From Pelomonas sp. Root405 (GTDB taxonomy: Bacteria; Pseudomonadota; Gammaproteobacteria; Burkholderiales; Burkholderiaceae_C), in assembly GCF_001425165.1 (NCBI RefSeq), contig NZ_LMDU01000001.1, forward strand, positions 1 to 64,000: 64,000 nucleotides of DNA, written 5' to 3'. This document shows positions 17,043-25,529 of this stretch, in pieces (the first letter of the stretch is position 1; every line of letters starts with the position of its first letter). The translations under genes and the position numbers were made by a program. The notes under the pieces were generated by a model. That model was not told the origin of the DNA. It saw nothing but the letters and a program-made list of their open reading frames with translations, and searched no databases.

Positions 17043-17672
17043 ATGGATTTCTCAGTCTGGTTGGCGTTCTTCGCAGCGTCCTGGGCCATCAGCTTGTCCC
17101 CCGGTGCGGGCGCCATCGCGGCGATGAGCGCGGGGCTGAGCCATGGCTTCAAGCGCGGCTATTTCATGACCTTCGGCCTCATCCTCGGCATCGTGACGCA
17201 GGTCATCCTCGTCGGCGCCGGCCTGGGCGCGCTGATCGCCACGTCGTCGTTGGGCTTTGCCATCGTCAAATGGGCCGGCGTGGCCTACCTGATCTATCTG
17301 GGCGTGCAGCAGTGGCGCGCACCGGCCAAACCGATGGTGGCAGCCGATGGCGGTGCCATTCAGGCCACGCGTCGCCAGCTGGTGCTGCGCGGCTGGGGCA
17401 TCAATGCCGTCAACCCCAAGGGCACGGTCTTCCTGCTGGCCGTCGTGCCGCAATTTCTCGACTTGAAGGCCGCGCTGGCTCCGCAGTACCTCATCATCGG
17501 CGCGACGCTGGCCTTCACCGACCTCGTCGTCATGGCCGGCTACACGGCCCTGGCCGCGCGCGTGCTGGCAGCACTGAAAAGCGAGAGCCACATCAAGACG
17601 CTCAACCGGGTGTTCGGCAGCCTCTTCGTCGCGGCGGGCGCGTTGCTGGCCACGTTCAAGCGCACGGCCTGA
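17043..17672 (+). CDS. LysE/RhtB-family amino-acid exporter
   Basis: A 209-residue inner-membrane exporter with about six helices. The start FFAASWAISLSPGAGAIAAM is the diagnostic SPGP-like motif of the family, and a conserved RGWGINAVNPKGTVFLLAVVPQF block follows near residue 115. RhtB-type proteins export homoserine lactone, threonine or related amino acids; the exact substrate cannot be read from sequence. Its TGA stop overlaps the ATG of the EamA transporter (TGATG), so the two are translationally coupled. Confidence 0.9.
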   Translation: MDFSVWLAFFAASWAISLSPGAGAIAAMSAGLSHGFKRGYFMTFGLILGIVTQVILVGAGLGALIATSSLGFAIVKWAGVAYLIYLGVQQWRAPAKPMVAADGGAIQATRRQLVLRGWGINAVNPKGTVFLLAVVPQFLDLKAALAPQYLIIGATLAFTDLVVMAGYTALAARVLAALKSESHIKTLNRVFGSLFVAAGALLATFKRTA

Positions 17673-18583
17673 TGGCGCAGGACCGATCCGGCCGCCTGCC
17701 CACCTGGTTGCTCTTCCTGGCGCCGGTGCTGATCTGGGCCAGCACCTGGCACGTCATCCTGTACCAACTGGCGTCGTCGGTGCCCGTGCTGACCTCGGTG
17801 GGTTGGCGCTTTGCGCTGTCGGCGCTGCTGCTGGCCGCGCTCGCCAAGTGGCAGGGCGTGTCACTGAAGCTGCCGCGCTATGCGCACGGCTATGCGCTGG
17901 GCACGGGTGTCATCCAATATGCCGGCAACTACTGGGCGGTCTATGAAGCCGAACGCTTCGTGCCCAGCGGTCTGGTCGCCGTGCTGTTCTGCCTGATGGT
18001 GTTCATGAACGCGCTGGTGGCCTGGTTCCTGTGGCGCCAGCCGGTCAGCCGGCGCTTTCTCGTCGCGTCCAGCGGCGCGGTGCTGGGCGTCGCGCTGATC
18101 TTCTGGCCGGAACTCGCATCCGCCGGTGCGCGGCCTGATGCCGTGCTGGGTCTGGGGTTGAGCTTTTTCGCCGTTGTCGTCGCAGTCGTCGGCGGCTTCT
18201 TCACGCTGGTGCTGACGCGCCGCGGCCTGCCGCTGGTGCCGGTGCTGGCCTGGAGCATGGGTTATGGCGCCGCGTTCCTGTTTGCGCTGTCCTTGGCGAC
18301 CGGGCGTGGCCTGCCGTTCGACTTCGCGTGGAGCTACGTCGCCAGCCTCGTCTACTTGGCCGCCTTCGGCTCCGTCATCGCCTTCACGCTGTATTTCAAG
18401 CTGGCCGAACGCAAGGGGCCGGCGCAGGCCGCACTGGTGGGCGTGCTGGTGCCCGTCATCGCGCTGATCGTGTCGGCTGCGCTGGAGGGCTGGCAGGTGA
18501 CACCGCTGGCCGTGGCCGGCATGGCGCTTTGCCTGGTCAGCCTGTGCGTCGCTACTCGGCCGGCGAACGTCGCCCGGCCTTGA
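17672..18583 (+). CDS. EamA/DMT-superfamily transporter
   Basis: A 303-residue inner-membrane protein with ten predicted helices in two EamA repeats (residues about 10-145 and 160-295). The start LAPVLIWASTWHVILYQ and the mid-protein NALVAWFLWRQPVSRRF are typical of drug/metabolite transporters of the RhaT/YdcZ-like kind. It probably exports a small metabolite or amino acid and may share substrates with the coupled LysE-type gene. The last 32 bp overlap the 3' end of the convergent arfB gene. Confidence 0.88.
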   Translation: MAQDRSGRLPTWLLFLAPVLIWASTWHVILYQLASSVPVLTSVGWRFALSALLLAALAKWQGVSLKLPRYAHGYALGTGVIQYAGNYWAVYEAERFVPSGLVAVLFCLMVFMNALVAWFLWRQPVSRRFLVASSGAVLGVALIFWPELASAGARPDAVLGLGLSFFAVVVAVVGGFFTLVLTRRGLPLVPVLAWSMGYGAAFLFALSLATGRGLPFDFAWSYVASLVYLAAFGSVIAFTLYFKLAERKGPAQAALVGVLVPVIALIVSAALEGWQVTPLAVAGMALCLVSLCVATRPANVARP

Positions 18584-18959
18584 TGCCGCTGCGTTTGGCC
18601 TTGCCGTCCAGCCGCCGCTGTTTGGAGCCATAGGTCGGCTTGGTCGCCCGCCGCGCCTTGGGGACATGGGCGGCGGCCTGCACCAGCTCAATCAGGCGCG
18701 CGACGGCGTCGGCCCGGTTGCGCTCCAGGCTGCGCGAATCCTGCGCCTTGATGACGACGACGCCGTCCGACGTGATGCGCTGGTCCGCCCAGTTCAGCAG
18801 CCGCGCCTTGACGGCGTCCGGCAGGCTGGAGGCGCGGATGTCGAAGCGCAGGTGGACGGCGTTGCTGACCTTGTTGACGTTCTGGCCGCCCGGGCCGCTG
18901 GCGCGGATGGCGTCGAAGTCCAATTCGCCGGGGCGCGGAGACCAGTTCAGCTCAGGCAC
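18552..18959 (-). CDS. arfB: Alternative ribosome-rescue factor ArfB (peptidyl-tRNA hydrolase)
   Basis: A 135-residue class I release-factor-like protein that enters stalled ribosomes on non-stop mRNA and hydrolyses peptidyl-tRNA. The GGQ catalytic motif is in ASGPGGQNVNKV (residues 24-26). The Lys/Arg-rich C-terminal tail (SKQRRLDGKAKRSGIKAGRR), needed to sit in the empty mRNA channel, is present. Its length matches E. coli YaeJ. It overlaps alr by 8 bp upstream and the EamA gene end by 32 bp. Confidence 0.95.
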   Translation of the reverse strand: MPELNWSPRPGELDFDAIRASGPGGQNVNKVSNAVHLRFDIRASSLPDAVKARLLNWADQRITSDGVVVIKAQDSRSLERNRADAVARLIELVQAAAHVPKARRATKPTYGSKQRRLDGKAKRSGIKAGRRSPAE

Positions 18960-20064
18960 TGCGGACTGGCACGCGCGTTGCGATCGCGCACATCAGCTCA
19001 TAGCCGATGGTGCCCGCCGACCGGGCCACCTCGTCGATGGGCAGGCGCGACCCGTTGCCCCCAACCACAGGCCCCTCGCCCCACAGCGTCGCCTCACTGC
19101 CAAAGCCGCTGGCCGGCAGGGCGGTCAGGTCCACCGCCAGCATGTCCATGGACACCCGGCCCAGCGTGCGCGTCCTCTGGCCGTCAACCAGCACCGGCGT
19201 GCCCGTCGGTGCGTGGCGCGGGTAGCCGTCGGCATAGCCGCAGGCCACGATGCCCACGCGCGTGGCCTGCTCGGCGCGGTAGGCGCTCCCATAGCCGACC
19301 GTGTCGCCCGGCTGCAGCTGCTGCACGCCGATGACCTTGGAGCGCAGCGTCATCGCCGGCCGCAGGTCCCAGTGGGCGGCGTCGTGCTCGGGGAAGTCCG
19401 GCACGCCGCCGTAGACCATGATGCCGGCGCGCACCCAGTCGCCCGCCGTGCGCGTGGCGTGGCGCAGCGTGGCGGCGCTGTTGGCGATGGTGCGCTCGCC
19501 GGCCAGGCCGTCGGCGGCGGATTCGAAGGCGGCGAGCTGGTGGGCGATGCCGTCCACGCCCTGGCGCATCGCGTCGGCGTCGGAGAAGTGGGTCATCAGG
19601 CCGATCTCGTCGACCTGGGGCAGGGCCTCCAGCCGCGCATAAGCTGCGCGGAAGGCGGCCGGTGGAAAGCCGAGCCGGTTCATGCCGGAGTTCAATTTGA
19701 GGAACACGCGGTGCGGCTCGTGCGTCTTGTGCATGGCCAGCCAGTCGATCTGCTGCTCGCAATGCACCGTGTGCCACAGCTTCAGGCGCGAGCACAGCTC
19801 CAGGTCGCGCGGCTCGAAAACGCCTTCCAACAGCAGGATGGGGCCGCGCCAATCCAGCGCGCGCAGCCGCTGCGCCTCGTCCAGGTCCAGCAGGGCGAAG
19901 CCATCGGCCGCCCGCAGGCCTTCGAATGCCCGTTCGATGCCATGACCATAGGCATTGGCCTTGACGACGGCCCAGACTCGGGCATTGGGTGCCTGGCTGC
20001 GGGCGCGGCCGAGGTTGTGCGCCAGGGCGGCGGTATGGATCAGGGCTTCAATGGGACGTGGCAT
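18952..20064 (-). CDS. alr: Alanine racemase
   Basis: A 370-residue fold type III PLP enzyme interconverting L- and D-alanine for peptidoglycan. The PLP lysine is Lys35 in VVKANAYGHG, and the opposite catalytic Tyr lies in VGYGSAYRAEQ (near residue 260). RVSMDMLAVDLT and the C-terminal TIGYELMC block are conserved. Full length. Its stop region overlaps the start of arfB. Together with DacB, two S66 peptidases and DdpX elsewhere in the window it contributes to D-alanine metabolism, though it is distant from them. Confidence 0.96.
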   Translation of the reverse strand: MPRPIEALIHTAALAHNLGRARSQAPNARVWAVVKANAYGHGIERAFEGLRAADGFALLDLDEAQRLRALDWRGPILLLEGVFEPRDLELCSRLKLWHTVHCEQQIDWLAMHKTHEPHRVFLKLNSGMNRLGFPPAAFRAAYARLEALPQVDEIGLMTHFSDADAMRQGVDGIAHQLAAFESAADGLAGERTIANSAATLRHATRTAGDWVRAGIMVYGGVPDFPEHDAAHWDLRPAMTLRSKVIGVQQLQPGDTVGYGSAYRAEQATRVGIVACGYADGYPRHAPTGTPVLVDGQRTRTLGRVSMDMLAVDLTALPASGFGSEATLWGEGPVVGGNGSRLPIDEVARSAGTIGYELMCAIATRVPVRSA

Positions 20065-20180
20065 TTGGGCATTTTGGCCCGGCCGTCCAGGGGCGTCGGG
20101 ACCAATTTGGGGCGTGCTATAAACCCGCGCCGTCTCCGTTCGCCGGCTTCCAGAAGATAGTCAGGATTGCGCCTCGCCCG

Positions 20181-21470
20181 ATGAAACGCGGTTTCTACAC
20201 CATCATGTCGGCGCAGTTCTTCAGCTCGCTGGCTGACAACGCGCTCTTCGTCGCCGCTGTCGAGTTGCTGCGGTCGTCGGGCTCTGCCGAGTGGCAGCGC
20301 GCGGCGCTGGTCCCGATGTTCGCGCTCTTCTATGTGGTGCTCGCGCCCTTCGTCGGTGCCTTCGCCGACGCCGTGCCCAAGGGCAAGGTGATGTTCTTCT
20401 CGAACAGCATCAAGGTGGTGGGCTGCCTGATGATGCTGTTCGGTGCCCACCCGTTGATGGCCTATGCCATCGTCGGCCTCGGCGCCGCTGCCTACTCGCC
20501 GGCCAAGTACGGCATCCTGACCGAGTTGCTGCCGCCGTCACAGCTGGTGAAGGCCAATGGCTGGATCGAAGGCCTGACCATCGCCTCCATCATCCTGGGC
20601 GTGCTGCTTGGCGGCCAGTTGATCGGCGACCGCATCGCTCCCCTGCTGCTGGGCTTTGATCTGCCCTTGCTGGACACCGGCATCGACACCGGCCCCGAGG
20701 CGGCCATCGCCAGCCTCGTCGGCCTGTATGTGCTGGCGGCGCTGTTCAATCTGCGCATTCCGCGCACTTCGGCGCCATTGCAGCCCTTGGCGCACAGCGT
20801 CACCGGGCTGGTGCGTGACTTCTCGTCGTGCAACAGCCGGCTCTGGCAGGACAAGCTGGGCCAGATCTCGCTGGCCACGACGACGCTGTTCTGGGGCGTC
20901 AGCGGCAACCTGCGCTACATCGTGCTGGCCTGGGCTGCGGCGGCGCTGGGCTATGGCACGACGCAGGCGTCCTCGCTGGTCGGCGTCGTCGCCATCGGCA
21001 CGGCGGTGGGTGCGGTCGTCGCGTCGATGTACTGCCGCCTGGACCGCGCCACGGCGGTCATCCCGCTCGGCATCGCGATGGGCCTGCTGGTCATCTTCAT
21101 GAACTTCATCAGCAATGTCTGGGTGGCCGCGCCCTTCCTGATCCTGCTGGGCGGCATCGGCGGCTACTTGGTCGTGCCCATGAATGCCTTGCTGCAGCAC
21201 CGCGGCCACAACCTGATGGGCGCCGGCCGCAGCATCGCGGTGCAGAACTTCAACGAGCAGGCCTGCATCCTGGGGCTCGGCGCCTTCTACACGGCCATGA
21301 CACGCTTCGGCCTGTCGGCCTTCGGCGCCATCACCATCTTCGGTGTCGTGGTGGCCGGCACGATGTGGTGGATCCGGCGCTGGCACCAGCGCAACCTGGT
21401 CAACCACAAGGAAGAGGTCGAGCACCTGCTCGACATTGCCCGCACCGACCACCTGCCGCAGGACCGGTAG
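20181..21470 (+). CDS. lplT: Lysophospholipid transporter LplT (MFS)
   Basis: A 429-residue major-facilitator protein with 11-12 helices, very similar in pattern to LplT, which flips lysophospholipids into the inner leaflet. The start MKRGFYTIMSAQFFSSLADNALF and the block RSIAVQNFNEQACILGLGAFY are family features. No fused acyltransferase is present, so reacylation depends on a gene elsewhere. The ATG at 20181 fits the family start; longer in-frame codons overlap alr. Divergent from alr, with a TATAAA at about 20115 as a possible -10. Confidence 0.9.
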   Translation: MKRGFYTIMSAQFFSSLADNALFVAAVELLRSSGSAEWQRAALVPMFALFYVVLAPFVGAFADAVPKGKVMFFSNSIKVVGCLMMLFGAHPLMAYAIVGLGAAAYSPAKYGILTELLPPSQLVKANGWIEGLTIASIILGVLLGGQLIGDRIAPLLLGFDLPLLDTGIDTGPEAAIASLVGLYVLAALFNLRIPRTSAPLQPLAHSVTGLVRDFSSCNSRLWQDKLGQISLATTTLFWGVSGNLRYIVLAWAAAALGYGTTQASSLVGVVAIGTAVGAVVASMYCRLDRATAVIPLGIAMGLLVIFMNFISNVWVAAPFLILLGGIGGYLVVPMNALLQHRGHNLMGAGRSIAVQNFNEQACILGLGAFYTAMTRFGLSAFGAITIFGVVVAGTMWWIRRWHQRNLVNHKEEVEHLLDIARTDHLPQDR

Positions 21471-21502
21471 CCGGCCGGCTACGGCCATGCTGCGGCTCCG
21501 GG

Positions 21503-22465
21503 TCAGGCGTTGCTGCTTGAGCCGCGGCCCTTGCGGCCCGTGGGCACGGGAATCAGGTGCTTGCCTTCCAGCACCATCTCAATGTGCTCGCTCCAGGCGC
21601 GCGCGATCTTGAAGCAGCCGCTGTGGTTGAGATGGATCTCGTTGTGCCAGTCACCGCTGATGCCGGTCGAGCCCGGTGCCGCCAGCGCCAGCGGCACGGC
21701 GGTCGAGTCGAAGACGAACAGGAACGGGAAGGCCTGCTTGTCCGCCGCCATGCTCTTGAGCAACTGCGCCAGGTGGAAGACCATCAGCCGGCTGACGGCC
21801 GCCCAGTCGGCTGCCGGGACGCCATAGGCCTTCAGCGCCGGGTAGAGCCACGGGCCGCCGGCGCCCAGGTCATCGCCGCCCTCGGCGGCCGCCGGGCGCG
21901 GCATGGGCACGGCGTAGCAGTGCATGAAGACGGGCTTGCCGGCCGACGGTCCCTGGTCGCGCAGGCTCAACAGGTGCTTGACGTTGGCGCGCAGGTATTC
22001 GGCATAGGTGGCCCAGCCGGGCTCCGAGAAATAGCGGGCGACGCCGGCGGACGGCGGGCCCCATTCGGTCTGGCGGCGCAACAGGCGCAGCTCCAGCGGA
22101 ATGGGCTCGCCATTCCAGTTCATCGCCGGCGTGCGCGCGGCCGCGATCAGGTCATTGCCACCGACGGACAGCAACACGCCGTCCCAGGTCGGCGCGTCCG
22201 GCCCGGTCAGCAGGCGCACGAACTCGGGGCTGGACTCCAGGTCCACCATGTGCGACAGCGCATTGCCCGTGCCGGCGCAGTTGACGGCCGCCGTCTTGGC
22301 CGCGAACACGAGTTCCTGCAGCAGATTGGCGTGGGCGTTGAGCTTGGCCCGGGCGTTCGAGAACCAGGAGTCCCCCTGGGCGAGCAGCTTCCAGCGATAG
22401 GCGCCCAGGTCGGGCGGTGTGCGTCCGGCCAGATCGGCCGGGGTGAAGCAAGCCAGGTGATCCAT
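21503..22465 (-). CDS. SGNH/GDSL-like hydrolase
   Basis: A 320-residue protein with the blocks of SGNH hydrolases. LLAQGDSWFSN (block I, catalytic Ser about residue 33) is followed by a Gly in a CAGTGNALS region, SVGGNDLIAA (block III Asn near 103), and DWHNEIHLNHSG near residue 279 (block V His). It has no obvious signal peptide. Members cleave acyl or acetyl esters; no substrate can be named. Convergent with lplT; a 16-bp palindrome spans the junction. Confidence 0.8.
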   Translation of the reverse strand: MDHLACFTPADLAGRTPPDLGAYRWKLLAQGDSWFSNARAKLNAHANLLQELVFAAKTAAVNCAGTGNALSHMVDLESSPEFVRLLTGPDAPTWDGVLLSVGGNDLIAAARTPAMNWNGEPIPLELRLLRRQTEWGPPSAGVARYFSEPGWATYAEYLRANVKHLLSLRDQGPSAGKPVFMHCYAVPMPRPAAAEGGDDLGAGGPWLYPALKAYGVPAADWAAVSRLMVFHLAQLLKSMAADKQAFPFLFVFDSTAVPLALAAPGSTGISGDWHNEIHLNHSGCFKIARAWSEHIEMVLEGKHLIPVPTGRKGRGSSSNA

Positions 22466-22622
22466 GAACGTGGGTGGAGTCCGAAGTTACTGACCAGGCG
22501 GTGCGCCGGGGGCGCTGCCCTGAGTTCGCGCGATTGGAAGGCCAGCCGCGCGCCGGCCGCCATGCTACAAACCCTCGGGGCTGCCACGGTTAGCATGCGA
22601 CCAGTCTTCTAGGGAGGCCAAC

Positions 22623-23114
22623 ATGAGTGAGAGCGTCTTCGACTTCCAGGCCGTCTCCATCCGTGGCGAGCCGGCCGACCTGGCCTCGCAGCGCGGCAAG
22701 GTGATGCTCATCGTCAATACCGCCAGTGAATGCGGCTTCACGCCGCAGTTCAAGGGGCTGGAGCAGCTCTGGCAGGACTACGGCCCCAAGGGGCTCGTCA
22801 TCCTCGGCTTCCCGAGCAACGAATTCGGCGGCCAGGACCCGGGCGACAACGACCAGATCGCCAGCTTTTGCGAGATGAACTACGGGGTCAGCTTCCCCAT
22901 GATGGCCAAGACCAAGGTCAACGGCAGCGAGGCCCACCCGCTGTGGAAGTTCCTCAAGAGCGAGAAGCCCGGCTTCCTCGGCACCGAGGCGATCAAGTGG
23001 AACTTCACCAAGTTCCTGATCGGGCGCGACGGCCAGGTCATCAAGCGCTACGCGCCCAATGACCCGCCTGAAAAGATGCGCAGCGACATCGAAGCGGCGC
23101 TGACCGCGAAATGA
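22623..23114 (+). CDS. Glutathione/thioredoxin peroxidase (GPx family)
   Basis: A 163-residue cysteine-type GPx that reduces H2O2 and lipid hydroperoxides in the cytosol. The catalytic tetrad is visible: Cys37 in VNTASECGFTPQF, Gln71 in SNEFGGQDPG, Trp126 and Asn127 in IKWNFTKFL. The absence of Sec and the usual bacterial length fit the BtuE/GpxA group. AGGGAGG lies 8 nt before the ATG, a strong ribosome site. It ends 1 bp before the convergent halogenase-like gene. Confidence 0.94.
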   Translation: MSESVFDFQAVSIRGEPADLASQRGKVMLIVNTASECGFTPQFKGLEQLWQDYGPKGLVILGFPSNEFGGQDPGDNDQIASFCEMNYGVSFPMMAKTKVNGSEAHPLWKFLKSEKPGFLGTEAIKWNFTKFLIGRDGQVIKRYAPNDPPEKMRSDIEAALTAK

Positions 23115-23115
23115 C

Positions 23116-24675
23116 TCAGTGGGCGCAGGCCGGCTGGGCTGCCGCGGCCAGGCTCCGCAGGTAGTCGCGCATCGTCGGCGACTGCTGCGACGCCTGTTGG
23201 CGGATGCCGCGCACATGCGCCATGGCCTGCAGGCTGATCTCCGGCGCGATATGGGCCGCCAGGCCGATGCCGCCGCTGGGCAGGCGATGCAGGCCGGCCA
23301 GCAGATAGGACCAGTTCGCCACGCCGAACAGTGACAGCCGCCGGTCCAGGTCGGTCGGCGTCGGCACCTTGCTGTCCCACAGCGCCAGCAGCTCCGCCAG
23401 CCGCGGCGGCAGCGTCGCCTCCTCGGTGCAGACGCGCCAGAACGGCGTGTCCCGGCGCTGCGACAGCGCGTAGTGCGCCACGATGAAATCGCGCAGCTCT
23501 TCGTACAGGTCGTTGAAGACGCGGTTGACGCGCCCACGGCAGCCGTCACTGTTGCCACTGGGCGCCACATGGTCGACAAAGAGCTGCAGCATCCATTCGA
23601 CAAGATACAGGCTGGTCGACTGCAGGGGCTCGATGCAGCCGGCCGCCGTGCCAAGCGCCAGGCAGTTCGCCTCCCAGGCGCGCGCCGCATGGCCGATGCG
23701 CAAGCGCTGCAGGCGCGGCTCGGCCAGTGGCCGCTGGCCCCCGCTGAGGGCCTGAAGCATGTGCACGGCCTCGTCGTCGCTGCAAAAGCGTGACGCATAG
23801 ACATGACCGGTGCCGCGGCGGCTTTGCAGGTCCATCTCCCAGGTCCAGCCGGCGGCCTGCGCCGTGGCGGTCGTGTAGCTGCGCAGCGCCTCGTGCGGCT
23901 CGGCATAGGCCAGCGGCATCGTGGCGACGCGGTCGCAGGGCAGGTCGTCGGCATACGACATCCATGGCACGCCCAGACCCTGCTGCAGCAGCAGCGACTG
24001 CGAACCCGAGCAGTCGATGAAGAAGCTGGCCGCATGGCGGCTGCCGTCGGCCAGCTCGACCGACTCGATGCCGCTGTCGCCCCGGTGCACCCGCACCACC
24101 TGGCCGCGAACATGCTTGACGCCGCGCTGCTGCGCCGTCTGCTGCAGCAGCATGGCCAGCTTGACGGCGTCAAGCTGATAGCCGTAGCTGACCGGCGCCT
24201 GGTAGTCCGGCGAGTCCATCAACTTGGGCGAGCGGTGGCCGTCGAACAGCGCCGTCTGCACGGTGCAGGCTTCGGCCATGGGCTGGCGCGTCAGGCCGCG
24301 TTGCATCAGGTTGAGCCAGTGCGCTGTGGCGGCAAAACCGCTGAAGGGCAACGGCATGTCGAAGGGGTGGTCGTAGGCATCGCCGTGAGCCGCGTCGCCA
24401 CCGCGGTGCCAGCCCTTGAAGCGAATGCCGTTGGTCAACGTCGCATCCGCCGCCGTGAACAGCGTGCTCTCCGGCAGACCCAAGGCCTGCATGGTGTTGC
24501 GCAACGTCGGCACGGTGGCCATGTCGGCGCCGATGCTGCTGACCTGCGAGGGCTCGATCAGCGTGATGGGCAGGGCGCGTTGGCTGACGGCGTCGAGCGT
24601 GCGCTGCAGATAGCAGGCCGCCAGCCAGCCGGCGGTGCCGCCGCCGACGATGACGATGGATTGGATATCGGACAC
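23116..24675 (-). CDS. Tryptophan-halogenase-family flavoprotein lacking catalytic Lys and Glu
   Basis: A 519-residue protein with the flavin-dependent halogenase fold. GGGTAGW (residues 11-17) binds FAD, the end of the FAD domain is SFFIDCSGSQSLLLQQG, and GWTWEMDLQSRRGTGHVY occupies the place of the W-x-W-x-I-P block. By alignment to PrnA as I recall it, the catalytic Lys79 (GAFKAAIKF) is Thr81 here (ATLTNGIRF). Glu346 (EPLESTG) is Gln352 (EPLQSTS), and the GEA flavin strap is DMA. A halogenase needs the Lys and the Glu, so normal halogenation is unlikely; it may be a flavin-binding regulator, an oxidase or another activity. The Crp-type gene lies upstream on the same strand with a 135-bp gap. 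Confidence 0.85.
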   Translation of the reverse strand: MSDIQSIVIVGGGTAGWLAACYLQRTLDAVSQRALPITLIEPSQVSSIGADMATVPTLRNTMQALGLPESTLFTAADATLTNGIRFKGWHRGGDAAHGDAYDHPFDMPLPFSGFAATAHWLNLMQRGLTRQPMAEACTVQTALFDGHRSPKLMDSPDYQAPVSYGYQLDAVKLAMLLQQTAQQRGVKHVRGQVVRVHRGDSGIESVELADGSRHAASFFIDCSGSQSLLLQQGLGVPWMSYADDLPCDRVATMPLAYAEPHEALRSYTTATAQAAGWTWEMDLQSRRGTGHVYASRFCSDDEAVHMLQALSGGQRPLAEPRLQRLRIGHAARAWEANCLALGTAAGCIEPLQSTSLYLVEWMLQLFVDHVAPSGNSDGCRGRVNRVFNDLYEELRDFIVAHYALSQRRDTPFWRVCTEEATLPPRLAELLALWDSKVPTPTDLDRRLSLFGVANWSYLLAGLHRLPSGGIGLAAHIAPEISLQAMAHVRGIRQQASQQSPTMRDYLRSLAAAAQPACAH

Positions 24676-24810
24676 GGGACTACTCCGGCAAAACCAGGCG
24701 CGCTTGAAGCTGCGTGCCCGGCAGTTGGCACATTAGGGGCAAAGCACGCCGCGGCGGCGTGTAACGCATCGGGCGAGCGTGCGTCCTGCACGCACTGCTT
24801 GAACGGCTCG

Positions 24811-25473
24811 CTACGGCCGCCAAAGCCAGCGGCCACGCCCGCGCCTGATCTGGCCGGCGGCCTCCGCGACAGCCAGCAGCTCGTTGGCCGTCTGGCGCGA
24901 CACATGCGCCAGACGGGCCAGCTCGGTCTGCGTGGCCGCCACCTCCGTCCAGCCGCCGCCCGTGGCGCGGCCACGTTCACGCGCCAGCTGGGCCAGCGCC
25001 AACAGGAAGCGCTCGGGTGCGGCCTGGTGGCGCGCAGCCTGCAGCAGCCGCAACGTGCCGTCATACCGGCGCGCGAACTCGGCCAGCAGCGCGCGTGCAA
25101 AGCCCGGGGCTTCGTCCATCAGCAGCTGGTAGGCCTCGCGGCCGATGACCAGCACCTCGCAGGCGCCCCGGGCGACGGCCTCATAGCCGGCCGGCTGGCC
25201 GGCCGCGAAAGCCGCCAGGCCGAACAGCCGCGGCGGGCCGACGTGCTCGATGACCGACACCGTGCCATCGATGCCGGTGAAGCGGGTCTCCATCTCCCCT
25301 GCGATCACCGCATAGAAGGCCGTTGGCCGGTGGCCCTGCATGAAGAGGCTGCGCCCGTCGCTCAGGCATCGGCGACCCAACAGCACCGGCAGCCGCGCGG
25401 CAACCTCGGGCGGCAGTGCCAAGCCCGGGAAGCTGGCCCCCAGCGTCCGCCACAGCGCATCGTCGTCAGACAT
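24811..25473 (-). CDS. Crp/Fnr-family transcription regulator
   Basis: A 220-residue regulator. Residues about 10-125 form a cyclic-nucleotide-binding-like beta barrel (GRSLFMQGHRPTAFYAVIAGEMET, then GRE). A long helix (about 125-150) leads to a C-terminal winged helix with TQTELARLAHVSRQTANELL as the recognition helix. No Cys cluster for an Fe-S centre is seen, so it is not a classical FNR. The ligand is unknown. The ATG at 25473 starts the family-like MSDDDALWRTL. Divergent from DUF2332 (56 bp apart) and upstream of the halogenase-like gene, so it may control both. Confidence 0.88.
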   Translation of the reverse strand: MSDDDALWRTLGASFPGLALPPEVAARLPVLLGRRCLSDGRSLFMQGHRPTAFYAVIAGEMETRFTGIDGTVSVIEHVGPPRLFGLAAFAAGQPAGYEAVARGACEVLVIGREAYQLLMDEAPGFARALLAEFARRYDGTLRLLQAARHQAAPERFLLALAQLARERGRATGGGWTEVAATQTELARLAHVSRQTANELLAVAEAAGQIRRGRGRWLWRP

Positions 25474-25529
25474 GCCGCATTGTCGGCTGGCCGACACAGG
25501 CCGCTGCCCGGCCTGCCTATGCTGGCGCG

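Noticed and set aside
23116-24675. Functional tryptophan 7-halogenase
   Set aside because: Catalytic Lys and Glu are replaced (Thr81, Gln352) and the W-x-W-x-I-P block is altered, so this name would mislead.
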